64,000 bases of DNA from Bordetella ansorpii (lineage in GTDB: Bacteria > Pseudomonadota > Gammaproteobacteria > Burkholderiales > Burkholderiaceae_B), in contig NZ_FKBS01000025.1 in assembly GCF_900078315.1 (NCBI RefSeq), forward strand, positions 839,191 through 903,190, in the 5' to 3' direction. The notes beneath the pieces were generated by a model, which did not search any database, was not told the origin of the DNA, and worked only from the letters and a program-made list of their open reading frames with translations. A program made the translations under genes and the position numbers. Positions 26,000 through 34,560 of this stretch are shown one piece after another (position 1 is the stretch's first letter; every line of letters starts with the position of its first letter).

Positions 26000-26887
26000 A
26001 TGACCCGACGCGACGGTTTCGATCTTCTCTTCCTGGCCGCCGTCTGGGGCGGCTCTTTCCTGTTCATCCGCATCGCGGTGCCGGAATTCGGGCCGGCCGC
26101 GTTGATGGAACTGCGGGTGGGCCTGGCGGCGCTGTTCCTGCTGCCGCTGGCTGCCTTGCGCGGCAAGCTGCCCAGCATCATCGCGCGCTGGCCCGCGGTA
26201 TTGGGCGTGGGCATCTTCAACGCGGCCATTCCCTTCCTGCTGTACGCCTATGCGGCCAAGTCGCTGGGCGCGGGCTTCCTGTCGGTGGCCAACGCCAGCA
26301 CGCCCGTGTGGGGCGCCGTGATCGGCTGGCTGTGGCTCAAGGACGGTCTGCCGGCGCGCCGGCAATTGGGCCTGGCCGTCGCCATGGCCGGCATCGTGGT
26401 GCTGGTCTGGGACAAGCTGGAGTTCCATGCCGGCGGCACCGGCCCGGCCGTGCTGGCCGCGGTGTGCGCGCCGCTGTTCTACGGCGTGGCGGCCAATGCC
26501 ACCAAGCGCTATCTGGCCGGCGTGGACGCGCTGGCCAACGCCACCGGCAGCATGACCGCCGCCGCGCTGGTGCTGATGCCGCTGGCCATCTGGAACTGGC
26601 CGCCGCAGCCTGTCTCGTTCGCCGCCTGGCAGGCGGTCATCCTGCTGGCCGTGGTGTGCACGGGCATCGCCTACATCACGTTCTTCCGCCTGATCGCCAA
26701 CGTGGGCCCCACGGCCGCGGTCAGCGTCACCTTCCTGGTGCCCGTGTTCGGCGTGCTGTGGGGGGTGTGGTTCCTGGACGAGGCGCTGACCTCGCGCATC
26801 CTGTCGGGCGCCGGCATCATCCTGGCGGGCACGGCGCTGGCGCTGGGGCTGACGGACCGGCTGTGGGTACAAAAGCCGGGCCGCTGA
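26000..26887 (+). CDS. EamA-family (DMT) transporter
   Basis: A 295-residue inner-membrane protein with ten helices made of two EamA repeats (about 5-135 and 145-285). The first begins LLFLAAVWGGSFLFIRIAVPEFGPAALMELR, and a second repeat motif is AAVCAPLFYGVAANATKRYL. The family exports amino acids, nucleobases or other small metabolites (RhtA/YdcZ-like); substrate is not predictable. It lies just downstream of the DHA2 exporter on the same strand and ends opposite the convergent catabolic operon, 60 bases from its last gene. Confidence 0.87.
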   Translation: MTRRDGFDLLFLAAVWGGSFLFIRIAVPEFGPAALMELRVGLAALFLLPLAALRGKLPSIIARWPAVLGVGIFNAAIPFLLYAYAAKSLGAGFLSVANASTPVWGAVIGWLWLKDGLPARRQLGLAVAMAGIVVLVWDKLEFHAGGTGPAVLAAVCAPLFYGVAANATKRYLAGVDALANATGSMTAAALVLMPLAIWNWPPQPVSFAAWQAVILLAVVCTGIAYITFFRLIANVGPTAAVSVTFLVPVFGVLWGVWFLDEALTSRILSGAGIILAGTALALGLTDRLWVQKPGR

Positions 26888-26947
26888 TCGCGCCAGCCCC
26901 CGGCAACCGCCAAAGCCAATCCGTGCCATCCATCAGGCGCCCGGCAT

Positions 26948-27724
26948 TCAGCCGGGCGGCGATACGCCGAAACGTTGCGCCAGCTGGTCGCAATGCCGCG
27001 CCAGGATGGCGGCGTCCACCCCGACCGCGGTAAACAGGCTGCCCGCGGCCATATAGCGCCGCGCCAGGGCCTCGTCGGTCGTCAGCACGCCTGGCGCCTT
27101 GCCCGCCGCCCGTATGCGGGTGATCGCATCCTCGACCCGGGCAATCACCTTGGGGTGCCCCGGCTCGCCCGGATGGCCCAGGCTGGCGGCCAGATCCGCG
27201 GGACCGATGAAGACGCCATCCACGCCATCGACAGCGGCGATGGCCTCCAGACTCTCCAACGCCTCGCCCGTTTCCGCCTGCACCAGCAGGCAGAGCTCTT
27301 CTTCGCAACGCCGCATGTAGTCTGGCACCCGGCCGTAGCGGGTGGCCCGCATGGTTCCACCCACGCCGCGCATGCCGCGCGGCGCATACCGAATGCCCGC
27401 CACCGCATTCGTGGCCTCTTCGGCGTTCTGGACATAAGGCAGCAGAAGCGTCAGCGCGCCGATATCGAGATACTGCTTGATCTGCACCTTGTCATTCCAC
27501 GACGGCCGGACCACCGGATGCGCGTCATACGCGGCGGCAGCCTGCAATTGCGCCATGACCGTCGGCAGCACGACCGGCGTGTGCTCCGTGTCCAGCAACA
27601 ACCAGTCGAAACCGCTGGCCGCGACCAGTTCGGTGCTGGACGGATGACCCAGCGTCACCCACAGGCCAAGCTGGTGCCGCTGCGCGTGCAGGGCCCGCTT
27701 GAAGGCGTTGAGCGGAAGTTTCAT
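26948..27724 (-). CDS. HpcH/HpaI-family 2-oxo acid aldolase
   Basis: Class II (metal-dependent) aldolase of 258 residues that cleaves 4-hydroxy-2-oxo acids to pyruvate (or an equivalent) plus an aldehyde. The TIM-barrel motifs are intact: [11 protein letters not shown] (catalytic His), VVRPSWND (Arg), [10 protein letters not shown] (metal Glu) and [12 protein letters not shown] (metal Asp), closely matching HpaI. It is the last gene of a leftward operon with HpaH- and HpaG-like enzymes, so it probably performs the final carbon-carbon cleavage of a homoprotocatechuate-like meta pathway. The exact substrate is inferred only from this context. Confidence 0.88.
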   Translation of the reverse strand: MKLPLNAFKRALHAQRHQLGLWVTLGHPSSTELVAASGFDWLLLDTEHTPVVLPTVMAQLQAAAAYDAHPVVRPSWNDKVQIKQYLDIGALTLLLPYVQNAEEATNAVAGIRYAPRGMRGVGGTMRATRYGRVPDYMRRCEEELCLLVQAETGEALESLEAIAAVDGVDGVFIGPADLAASLGHPGEPGHPKVIARVEDAITRIRAAGKAPGVLTTDEALARRYMAAGSLFTAVGVDAAILARHCDQLAQRFGVSPPG

Positions 27725-27732
27725 GGACAGCC

Positions 27733-28515
27733 TCAGGAGAAATGCACGGAAATGCTGCCCAGCGGGCCGTAATCGGCATGCAGCGTATCCCCCGCCTCAA
27801 CGGCCACCATGCGTGTGAAGGAACCCGCCAGCACCACATGGCCTGCCTGCAGGCCGGTGTCGTGTTCGGCCAGCTTGTTCGCCAGCCAGGCCACGCCCAG
27901 GGCGGGATGCCCCAATACCGCGGCCGACACGCCCGACTCCTCGATCACGCCGTTCTTCAGCAGCAACGCCCCGACCCAGCGCAGGTCGATGTCCATCGGC
28001 TTGACGGGCCGGCCGCCCAGGACGATGCCGGCGCAAGCGGCGTTGTCGGCGATGTTGTCCACGATGCGCCGCGGATACTTGCTGCGGCCGTCGAGCAGTT
28101 CCAGCGCGGGGACCACGTAATCGGTCGCGGCCAGCACGTCGAACAACGTCACGTCCGGGCCGCGCAAGGGCTTGCCCAGCACGAAGGCCAGCTCCACTTC
28201 GACGCGCGGAACGATCATCCGCTGCGTCGAAATCGTGTCGCCGTCCTGGTGGAACATCGTATCCAGCAGATGGCCGTAGTCGGGCTCGTCGATGTTGACG
28301 GAGCGCTGCATGGTCCTGGAGGTCAGTCCGATCTTGTGCCCGCGCAGGCGCGCGCCTGCGGCCAACTTCTGGTCGATGATGCGCTTCTGGATGTCATAGG
28401 CATCCGCGATCTCGATGCCGGGAAAGGCCTCGTCCAGTTGCGTGGTGGGCTGGCAGGTGCGCTCGGCCTCGATCAGCAATTGCGCCGCGCGCGCGCGGTC
28501 GTCATCGTTGAGCAT
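27733..28515 (-). CDS. 2-oxo-hept-3-ene-dioate / 2-keto-4-pentenoate hydratase family
   Basis: Hydrates the 2-oxo-3-enoic acid intermediate of a meta-cleavage pathway to a 4-hydroxy-2-oxo acid, the substrate for the neighbouring aldolase. The 260-residue protein shows the family motifs [26 protein letters not shown] with the metal-binding Glu residues, and [13 protein letters not shown]. The length equals HpaH/MhpD types. It begins nine bases after the FAH-family gene and ends eight bases before the aldolase gene, so the three are one unit. HpaH is the closest functional guess, with MhpD/XylJ-like substrates as alternatives. Confidence 0.87.
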   Translation of the reverse strand: MLNDDDRARAAQLLIEAERTCQPTTQLDEAFPGIEIADAYDIQKRIIDQKLAAGARLRGHKIGLTSRTMQRSVNIDEPDYGHLLDTMFHQDGDTISTQRMIVPRVEVELAFVLGKPLRGPDVTLFDVLAATDYVVPALELLDGRSKYPRRIVDNIADNAACAGIVLGGRPVKPMDIDLRWVGALLLKNGVIEESGVSAAVLGHPALGVAWLANKLAEHDTGLQAGHVVLAGSFTRMVAVEAGDTLHADYGPLGSISVHFS

Positions 28516-28524
28516 GACGGCTCC

Positions 28525-29394
28525 TCAAGTGGGCTGGGCCGATTCGTCGGCCACTGAGTTGGTCAACACGCCAATGCCCGAGACCTCGACCTCGACCACG
28601 TCGCCGGGCACGAGAAAGCGGGGCGGCGTGAAACGCACGCCCGCACCGATTGGCGTGCCGGTCGAGATCACGTCACCCGGCCGCAGCGTGGTCCAGATCG
28701 AGATGTAGCGGATCAGCTCGGCGAACGGAAACATGAGGTTGTCGGTGCTGTCCTGCTGGCGCAGCTCACCGTTGACACGCGTCGAGACCGTGAGAGGCGC
28801 AGCCGGATCGAACTCGTCCGCGGTGACCATCCAGGGGCCCATCGAGCCACTGGCGTCGAAGTTCTTGCCCTGGGTCACATTGAACTTGCCGTGCCGCAGC
28901 CAGTCGCGGATCGTGCCCTCGTTCAGGCAGGTAAGGCCGGCCACATGGCTCCAGGCATCGGCCGCGGCAATCCGGCGGCCAGGCTTGCCGATGATCAATG
29001 CGATCTCGCCTTCGTAGTCCAGTTGATCGGACTCGGGTGGGCGCAGCAGGGGCTGCCCATGGCCGACGAACGAGCCGGGGAACCGCGGGAACACGCTGGG
29101 ATAGGCCGGCGGCGCACTGCCGTCCCGGTACTCCTCGTTGCGCTTGCCGTAGTTCACCCCGACACAGATGATCTTCTCGGGCGCCAGGATGGGCGGCAAA
29201 AGGCGGACGTCATCCAGCGCCAGCGTGGCGGGCAGCGAGCCGGCCAGACGCTCCAGTTCAACCGTCGTGGTGCGCGACAGGGCATCGCGCAAGTCGGCAT
29301 AGCCCTGGCGGCTCAGGTCGACGATGCCTGTCCGAGGGTCCATCAATGCGCCGAAGCCGACGCGGCCGGCATGTTCGAACGAAAGCAGTTTCAT
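28525..29394 (-). CDS. fumarylacetoacetate hydrolase family protein (HpaG-like isomerase/decarboxylase)
   Basis: A 289-residue FAH-superfamily enzyme. The C-terminal catalytic fold contains ICVGVNYGKRNEEY, SDQLDYEGEIALIIGKPGRRI (metal Glu residues) and LRPGDVISTGTPIGAG. Members act as 5-oxopent-3-ene-1,2,5-tricarboxylate decarboxylase/isomerase, fumarylacetoacetate hydrolase, acylpyruvate hydrolase or oxaloacetate decarboxylase. Next to HpaH- and HpaI-like genes, the isomerase/decarboxylase role is the best inference. The start overlaps the stop of the upstream LigI-like gene by four bases (ATGA). Confidence 0.85.
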   Translation of the reverse strand: MKLLSFEHAGRVGFGALMDPRTGIVDLSRQGYADLRDALSRTTTVELERLAGSLPATLALDDVRLLPPILAPEKIICVGVNYGKRNEEYRDGSAPPAYPSVFPRFPGSFVGHGQPLLRPPESDQLDYEGEIALIIGKPGRRIAAADAWSHVAGLTCLNEGTIRDWLRHGKFNVTQGKNFDASGSMGPWMVTADEFDPAAPLTVSTRVNGELRQQDSTDNLMFPFAELIRYISIWTTLRPGDVISTGTPIGAGVRFTPPRFLVPGDVVEVEVSGIGVLTNSVADESAQPT

Positions 29395-30263
29395 GCGTCG
29401 AATCCAAAGAGGGTGGCCGGATTGTCGACCAGGATTTTCTGAAGCGTGGCGGTGTCGCCCGCATAGCGCGCCAGTTGGTCCACCAGTTGGCCCTCATCGG
29501 GAGTGGGCTTGGCCGACACCGGATGCGGCCAGTCGCTGCCCCACACGACCCGGTCGGGATTGGCGGCGATCAGCGCCTGCGCCAGCGGCAGGACGTCATC
29601 CCAGGGATGCCCCGTCTTGGACAGTTTTTCCGTCAGGGACAGCATCACCCAGAAATTACCTCGCGCCAGCAGCGCCAGCAGCGCCTGACGTGTGGGGTCG
29701 GCCTCGCCCGCCGCGGGATCGGCACGTCCCATGTGATCGATCAGTACGGGAATGTCCAGGCGCTCGAACTGGCGCAGCTGCGCCATCATGCCGTCCGGCT
29801 CGGGCTGGAACTTCGCGTACCAGCCCAGCTCGCGGATACGCGCGATGGCACGATCGAAGTCGGCCTGCTGCATGCTGATGCCCAATCCCTGCCGCGTGAA
29901 GCGCGCGCCTCGCACGCCGGCATCATGCAGCCGGGCGATGTAGGCATCGTCGCATTCGGTCAGCGCCACGGCGTTGGCGCAGCCACGGTAATCCGGCCCC
30001 GCGGCGGCCAGGCCATCCAGCACGACCTGATGGTCCGCGCCATACGTCGTCGCCTGCACGATGACGCCCCGCTCGATACCCAGCAGACGATGCAGGCGCA
30101 GCGCGACCTCGATCGTGGCGCTGGGCATCTCGTAGGCGGCGCCGGCACGCACGGGGTAGCGGTCGGCGGGACCGAATACGTGAAACTGGCTGTCGCAGGC
30201 GCGGGCGGGCAGCCGGGTCGCAGGCGTGGTCGGATTGGGTTGGAAAGCGTGGTACTGCGGCAT
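29391..30263 (-). CDS. amidohydrolase, 2-pyrone-4,6-dicarboxylate lactonase (LigI)-like
   Basis: A 290-residue TIM-barrel amidohydrolase resembling LigI and sugar-lactone hydrolases. Matching landmarks are CDSQFHVFGP near the N-terminus, GVIVQATTYGADH, GVRGARFT, IPVLIDHMGRADP and RVVWGSDWPHP (catalytic Asp). Where LigI has HxH on the first strand, this protein has Gln-Phe-His, so one of the two usual ligand histidines is replaced. LigI itself needs no metal, so activity may survive. It would open a lactone intermediate before FAH-type processing. It sits 12 bases after the RidA gene in the same operon. Confidence 0.82.
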   Translation of the reverse strand: MPQYHAFQPNPTTPATRLPARACDSQFHVFGPADRYPVRAGAAYEMPSATIEVALRLHRLLGIERGVIVQATTYGADHQVVLDGLAAAGPDYRGCANAVALTECDDAYIARLHDAGVRGARFTRQGLGISMQQADFDRAIARIRELGWYAKFQPEPDGMMAQLRQFERLDIPVLIDHMGRADPAAGEADPTRQALLALLARGNFWVMLSLTEKLSKTGHPWDDVLPLAQALIAANPDRVVWGSDWPHPVSAKPTPDEGQLVDQLARYAGDTATLQKILVDNPATLFGFDA

Positions 30264-30275
30264 GGTTCCTTCTCC

Positions 30276-30656
30276 TCAATCCAGCACGGCAATGAAGTCG
30301 CATTCGATCAGCTTGTCGCCATCCAGGTCCGCGCGCATGGTGTGGCGCGCGGGCCGGCTCTGCGGATCGGGAAAGACGCGCAGCCACACGGCGTTGAGCG
30401 CCGCGCGCTGACCGCGGTCGCGCATCCAGACCGTCATCTTGGCGATCCGGTCCAGCGATCCACCGCCGGCCTCGACGATCCGCCGCACGTGGTCGAACAT
30501 CAGTTCGCACTGTCGCTCCAGTGTGTCGCCGTAGGCGCCGTCGGCGGGATCCGTACCCTGGATACTGCCGGAATACAGCATCGCTCCTACCCGGCAGGCC
30601 GCCGGAATGGGGTTCTTGTGGCTGAAGCCTTCGGCATAGATGCTGCGTCGTGTCAT
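30276..30656 (-). CDS. RidA/YjgF-family protein
   Basis: A 126-residue member of the Rid family of enamine/imine deaminases and related proteins. The N-terminal part (RRSIYAEGFSHKNPIPAACRVG, then LYSGSIQGTDP) and the segment RIAKMTVWMRDRGQRAALNAVW match the family. The catalytic Arg of RidA proper corresponds to the RPARHTMRADL region, where Arg is present, although the C-terminal ECDFIAVLD differs from classical RidA (IEIEAIA). Related proteins in catabolic operons may hydrolyse aminoacrylate-like or malonamide-like intermediates. Its role here is unproven. Confidence 0.8.
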   Translation of the reverse strand: MTRRSIYAEGFSHKNPIPAACRVGAMLYSGSIQGTDPADGAYGDTLERQCELMFDHVRRIVEAGGGSLDRIAKMTVWMRDRGQRAALNAVWLRVFPDPQSRPARHTMRADLDGDKLIECDFIAVLD

Positions 30657-30680
30657 GTCGTCGATCCAGATGGCGCGTGT

Positions 30681-31652
30681 TCAGTTGGCCGTGATGCCGG
30701 CACGCTTGATGATGGGAGTCCAGCGCGCGTCTTCCGCCGCCAGATAGCGGGCGAATGCGTCGGGCGAGCTGCCGCGCGCCTCGGCGCCGAGTTCCTGGAA
30801 GCGCTTGACGATGTCGGGCTGCGCCAGGATCTGGCCCAGCGCCTTGCTCAGCTTCGCCAGGATGTCGGCGGGCGTGTCCTTGGGCGCCAGCAACCCGGTG
30901 AACGTGGAGGCCTCCATGTTCGGCACCCCCGCCTCGGCAAACGTGGGCACGTCGGGCATCAGCGGCACGCGCTGGGACGTGGTCACGGCCAACGCACGCA
31001 AGCGCCCTTCCTTGACGAAGGGCAGCGCCACCGAGACCTGATCGAAATTGAAATCCACCTGGCCGCCCAGCAGATCGGTGGTGGCCGGCGCATTGCCCTT
31101 GTATTGCGCAGTGGTCCAACGGGCGCCGGTCTGCGCCTGCAGCATCTCGCTGACGAGATGATTGGTCGTGCCCGCGCCAGGCGACGCCATGTTCAGTTTG
31201 CCGGGCTCCTGCTTGGCCAGCGCGATCAGTTCGGCGACGCTCTTGGCGGGCAGCCCGGGGCGCACCTGCAACACCAGCGGCGTATACGAGATCGAACTGA
31301 TGGGCGCGAAGTCGCGATCCCATTGGTAGGCATCGCGCTTGAAGATCAACGGCGAATACAGCAAGGGGCCGTTGGCAGCCATGAACAGGGTGTAGCCATC
31401 CGGGTCGGCGCGTGCGACAGCCTCGCCCGCGATCATTCCGCCGGCGCCGGGCTTGTTCTCGACGATGAAGGGTTGGCCCAGCGCGGCCTGCAGACCCGGA
31501 GCGATCAATCGCGCCGCGACGTCCACGTTGCCGCCGGGCGGGTAAGGCACGACGATGCGGACGGGCTTGTCGGGCCATGCGGCCTGCGCAACCAGGGTGA
31601 AAGTGCCCAGCGCCATGGCGGCGCAGGCCTGCATGAAAATGCGGCGAGTCAT
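30681..31652 (-). CDS. Bug-family tripartite tricarboxylate transporter substrate-binding protein
   Basis: Periplasmic receptor of 323 residues for carboxylated substrates, belonging to the TctC/Bug family that is greatly expanded in Bordetella and relatives. The signal peptide is MTRRIFMQACAAMALGTFTLVAQAA, cleaved before WPDKPVRIVVPYPPGGNVDV, the conserved Bug N-terminus. ENKPGAGGMIAGEAVARADPDGYTL is the second hallmark. The ATG at 31652 has AGGAGA six bases upstream, which rejects a longer frame. No TctAB membrane genes are nearby, as is common for orphan Bugs. As first gene of the operon, it probably binds the aromatic or dicarboxylic substrate and delivers it or signals its presence. Confidence 0.9.
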   Translation of the reverse strand: MTRRIFMQACAAMALGTFTLVAQAAWPDKPVRIVVPYPPGGNVDVAARLIAPGLQAALGQPFIVENKPGAGGMIAGEAVARADPDGYTLFMAANGPLLYSPLIFKRDAYQWDRDFAPISSISYTPLVLQVRPGLPAKSVAELIALAKQEPGKLNMASPGAGTTNHLVSEMLQAQTGARWTTAQYKGNAPATTDLLGGQVDFNFDQVSVALPFVKEGRLRALAVTTSQRVPLMPDVPTFAEAGVPNMEASTFTGLLAPKDTPADILAKLSKALGQILAQPDIVKRFQELGAEARGSSPDAFARYLAAEDARWTPIIKRAGITAN

Positions 31653-31777
31653 CGGCTGTCTCCTATGCCTGTTCGTCGGACTGTTGTTGTGCCTCCACTC
31701 TAGAAATCCGCCGCCGCAGCGACAACGCAAAATTCGAATAAAAGTCCAGATACTGAACCTATTCCCATGTTGCCCAT

Positions 31778-31792
31778 CTTGAATGGATCAAG
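31778..31792. promoter_or_regulatory. candidate operator palindrome (IclR target?)
   Basis: CTTGA-ATGGA-TCAAG is a perfect 5-bp-arm inverted repeat in the middle of the 237-base gap between the divergent Bug operon and flavin reductase-iclR genes, a sensible place for the IclR regulator to act. Another short palindrome ATTCGAAT lies about 45 bases to the left. Neither matches a known IclR consensus well enough to be sure. Confidence 0.25.
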
Positions 31793-31889
31793 CGCTGTCT
31801 TTAAGCACCTGTTTTTTCGGGAAAATACTCAAGGCAGCAAAAGCCTCGAAAACATAGAGTCCAACATACGGACTTGCATGGGAGACAAC

Positions 31890-32522
31890 ATGCGCATCTC
31901 CGCCAGTAACCTGGACCCCGAGCAGACCTACAAGCTCATGAGCGGCATCGTGGTGCCGCGCCCGATCGCCTGGATCAGCAGCCTGAACGCCGAGGGCGTC
32001 GTCAACCTGGCCCCCTTCAGTTGCTATACCTTCGTGTCGAACACGCCGCCCATGATCGGCGTGAACATCGGCCGCAAGGCGGGCCAGCGCAAGGACACGG
32101 CGAACAACATCCTCGAACGCCGGCACTTCGTGGTGAACATCGGCGACGAGACCCTGCTGGACGCCCTGCATGCCAGCGCGGAAGAACATCCACCGCATGT
32201 CAGCGAGGCGGACCTGCTGGGCCTGGGCGTCTTGCCGGGCGAGGCCATCGAGACGCCGCGCCTGGCCGACGCCCCCATCAGCCTAGAATGCCGCTTGCAC
32301 AGCGTCACGCCATTCGGCGACACGGGGGCAGAGTTCTACGTGGCCGAAGTGCTGCTGTTCCATATCCGCGATGCACTGATCCACGCGGGCAAGATCGACA
32401 CGCGCGAACTGCGTCCGGTCTGCCGTATCGGCGGACCGAACTACGCGACGCTGGGGGCCATCGTCACCAAACAGGCCATCCGGCAGACGCCGAAATCCCT
32501 GATGCCCGAACATCGCGAATGA
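31890..32522 (+). CDS. flavin reductase family protein (FMN-binding split barrel)
   Basis: A 210-residue flavoprotein of the DIM6/NTAB type. YKLMSGIVVPRPIAWISSLNAEG and NLAPFSCYTFVSNTPPMIGVNIG give the FMN-binding split-barrel motifs. Such proteins supply reduced flavin to two-component monooxygenases or act as flavin-dependent oxidoreductases themselves. The ATG at 31890 is preceded by GGGAG at suitable distance, so the longer upstream frame is not used. It is divergent from the catabolic operon and coupled to the IclR regulator by ATGA. No partner monooxygenase (HpaB-like) is in the window. Confidence 0.85.
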   Translation: MRISASNLDPEQTYKLMSGIVVPRPIAWISSLNAEGVVNLAPFSCYTFVSNTPPMIGVNIGRKAGQRKDTANNILERRHFVVNIGDETLLDALHASAEEHPPHVSEADLLGLGVLPGEAIETPRLADAPISLECRLHSVTPFGDTGAEFYVAEVLLFHIRDALIHAGKIDTRELRPVCRIGGPNYATLGAIVTKQAIRQTPKSLMPEHRE

Positions 32523-33328
32523 ACGCGCCGCCCGCCGAAGACACGCCGGCCGGCGCACAAACCGTACGGCGTGCGTTCGCCATCATGCGGCTGGTGGCAT
32601 GCGGCAAGGAGCATGGTGTCCGGCTGGTCGACCTGGTGCGTTTCTCCGGACTGAACCGTCCCACCGTGCATCGCCTGCTCAAGACCCTGGTCCAGGAAGG
32701 CGCGGTCGAACAGGACCCCGGCACGCGCCGGTACCTGATCGGCCCGGAGATCAACCTGCTCGGGTTCGCGCGCCCGCGGCGCTTCCCATTGCTGGCGGTG
32801 GCCGATCCCTATCTCGGCGACCTGGCGGACCAGGTGGGGGATACGGTGTTCCTCAGTATCCGCCACGGTGCGGATTCGATCTGCATCGGCCGGCACACAG
32901 GACGCCATCCCATCCAGGTCCTGTCCATCGAGGTCGGCGTGCGGCGTCCGCTGGGCGCGGGCGTCTCCGGCGAAATCCTGTTGGCCAGCATGCCCGAGGC
33001 GCAAAGCCTGGCGCTGATAGAACAGAATGCCGCACGGCTGGCGGCATTGGGAGAAAGCACCGGGCACGTGCGCGAGCGCGTTGCGTTGGCGCGTTCGCGC
33101 GGCATGGCCTACAAGCAGGCAGGCATCATGCCGGGGACCAGCGCGGTATCCATCTCGATACCGGGCAAGGATGGCGCGGCGTTGGGCACCGTCACGGTCA
33201 CCGCCATGGCGGACCGGCTGGGGCCCGAACGCCTGCATCATGTGATCGAGCGCATGCGCGTGGCGGCCGAGGCGATCTCGTCGCGGCACGCCCAACTGGC
33301 CAGCGACACGGACCGGCGGCCGGCCTGA
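32519..33328 (+). CDS. IclR-family transcriptional regulator
   Basis: A 269-residue regulator with an N-terminal winged helix-turn-helix (about 15-75, with GVRLVDLVRFSGLNRPTVHRLLKTLVQEG as the recognition region) and a C-terminal IclR effector domain (about 90-255, with GVRRPLGAGVSGEILLAS). It overlaps the flavin reductase stop by four bases and faces the catabolic operon, so it most probably controls both transcription units in response to a pathway intermediate. The start at the ATGA overlap leaves a short disordered N-terminus, normal for the family. Confidence 0.88.
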   Translation: MNAPPAEDTPAGAQTVRRAFAIMRLVACGKEHGVRLVDLVRFSGLNRPTVHRLLKTLVQEGAVEQDPGTRRYLIGPEINLLGFARPRRFPLLAVADPYLGDLADQVGDTVFLSIRHGADSICIGRHTGRHPIQVLSIEVGVRRPLGAGVSGEILLASMPEAQSLALIEQNAARLAALGESTGHVRERVALARSRGMAYKQAGIMPGTSAVSISIPGKDGAALGTVTVTAMADRLGPERLHHVIERMRVAAEAISSRHAQLASDTDRRPA

Positions 33329-33348
33329 CCGCCGTCAGTACGGGCCCG

Positions 33349-34560
33349 CTAGTACTGCCCCGACTTTCCGGTCAGCGCCACGCCCAGGCGCAACATCGCG
33401 TAGCTCATCGCATCGACGGCGCGCCGTATCCAGCCGCGCTTCAGGTACTCCTGCGGCACCACCAGGCGGCTGCCGGTCTCGATGGCGTATTCCAGCCGCT
33501 GCTGCAGCTCGGCCGCGAACGGAGGATCGTCCATCACCACGTTGGCCTCGCGCGCCAGCAGCAGGCTGAAGGGATCCAGGTTGGACGAACCCACGCTGGC
33601 GATCTGATCGATCACCGCCACCTTGGCGTGCAGGTAGCCCGGCATGTACTCGTAGATCTCGATGCCGCCCGCCAGCAACTGGTCGTACAGCGCACGCGTG
33701 GCGTAGTACTGCATGCGGTATTCGGGCTTGCCTTGCAGCAGCATGCGCACACGCACGCCTCGCGCCGCGGCCTGCAGCAGGGCTTTACGGAACAGCCGTC
33801 CCGGAAAAAAATACGCGTTGGCGATCAGAATCTGGTCGCGCGCATGGCGGATGCCGTACAGGTACGCGTGCTCGAAGGTCTGGCGAAAGCGCACGTTGTC
33901 GCGCAGCACCAGCGCGGCGCGTTGCGTGCCAGCGGGCGGGGCGTCGACGTGCACGGGCTTGATCAGGCGCATGTGGCGCCACTCGCGCGGATGGCGGCGC
34001 AGCCGGGCCCAGTTCAACCTCACCCACATCAGTTCCTGCGCGTAGACGATGTCCGACACCAGCGGGCCGCACACCTCGACGGCGAAGTCGAACCGCGGCG
34101 CGCCCGCATCCTCGCTGGGCTCCACGTCGTCGAAATCGTCGACGATATTGATGCCGCCCACGAAGGCGCATTCGCCGTCGATCACCGCCGTCTTGCGGTG
34201 CAGGCGCCGCAGCCGCGCCCGCGAGAACGCCAGCTTGCCGAACCAGCGCGGCTCGGGACGGAAGATGCGGCACTGCCCGCCCGCGGTCACGATGCGCGCC
34301 TGCACGCCCTGCGCGGTGTCGTTGCTGCCGAAGCCATCCAGCACCACGCGCACCTTCACGCCGCGATGCGCGGCCGCTTCCAGGCTTTCCAGCACGCGGC
34401 GTCCGGTGCGGTCAGGGATGAAGATGTAGGTTTCCAGGTGCACGCTGGTCTGCGCGCGGTCGATGGCGCCGCACAGCGCGGGAAAGAAATCCGCGCCGTT
34501 CTGCAACAGCCTGACGCTGTTTCCGTCGACCCAGGTCAGGCCGATGTTGGTGTTCTTCAA
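33349..34560 (-). CDS. clsB: cardiolipin synthase B-like phospholipase D protein
   Basis: Makes cardiolipin from phosphatidylglycerol and related donors at the inner membrane. The 403-residue protein has two PLD motifs: LHRKTAVIDGECAFVGGIN (HxKx4D) in the first half and LHAKVAVIDQIASVGSSNLD in the second. The length matches E. coli ClsB (413) and it has no N-terminal membrane helices, unlike ClsA. The start is taken as TTG at 34560, which overlaps the stop of the upstream gene (TTGA). The frame remains open upstream but only as antisense-like Arg/Ala-rich sequence. It forms the ybhP-clsB pair known from enterobacteria and ends 20 bases from the convergent iclR. Confidence 0.87.
   Translation of the reverse strand: MKNTNIGLTWVDGNSVRLLQNGADFFPALCGAIDRAQTSVHLETYIFIPDRTGRRVLESLEAAAHRGVKVRVVLDGFGSNDTAQGVQARIVTAGGQCRIFRPEPRWFGKLAFSRARLRRLHRKTAVIDGECAFVGGINIVDDFDDVEPSEDAGAPRFDFAVEVCGPLVSDIVYAQELMWVRLNWARLRRHPREWRHMRLIKPVHVDAPPAGTQRAALVLRDNVRFRQTFEHAYLYGIRHARDQILIANAYFFPGRLFRKALLQAAARGVRVRMLLQGKPEYRMQYYATRALYDQLLAGGIEIYEYMPGYLHAKVAVIDQIASVGSSNLDPFSLLLAREANVVMDDPPFAAELQQRLEYAIETGSRLVVPQEYLKRGWIRRAVDAMSYAMLRLGVALTGKSGQY

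Noticed and set aside
24742..27033. Long plus-strand frame spanning the MFS and EamA genes
   Set aside because: Arg/Gly/His-rich shadow in the wrong frame; both real genes have motifs in other frames.
33336..33357. Inverted repeat CAGTAC-N10-GTACTG between convergent iclR and clsB
   Set aside because: Stem of only six pairs and no T-run; it also spans the clsB stop codon, so a terminator call is not supported.
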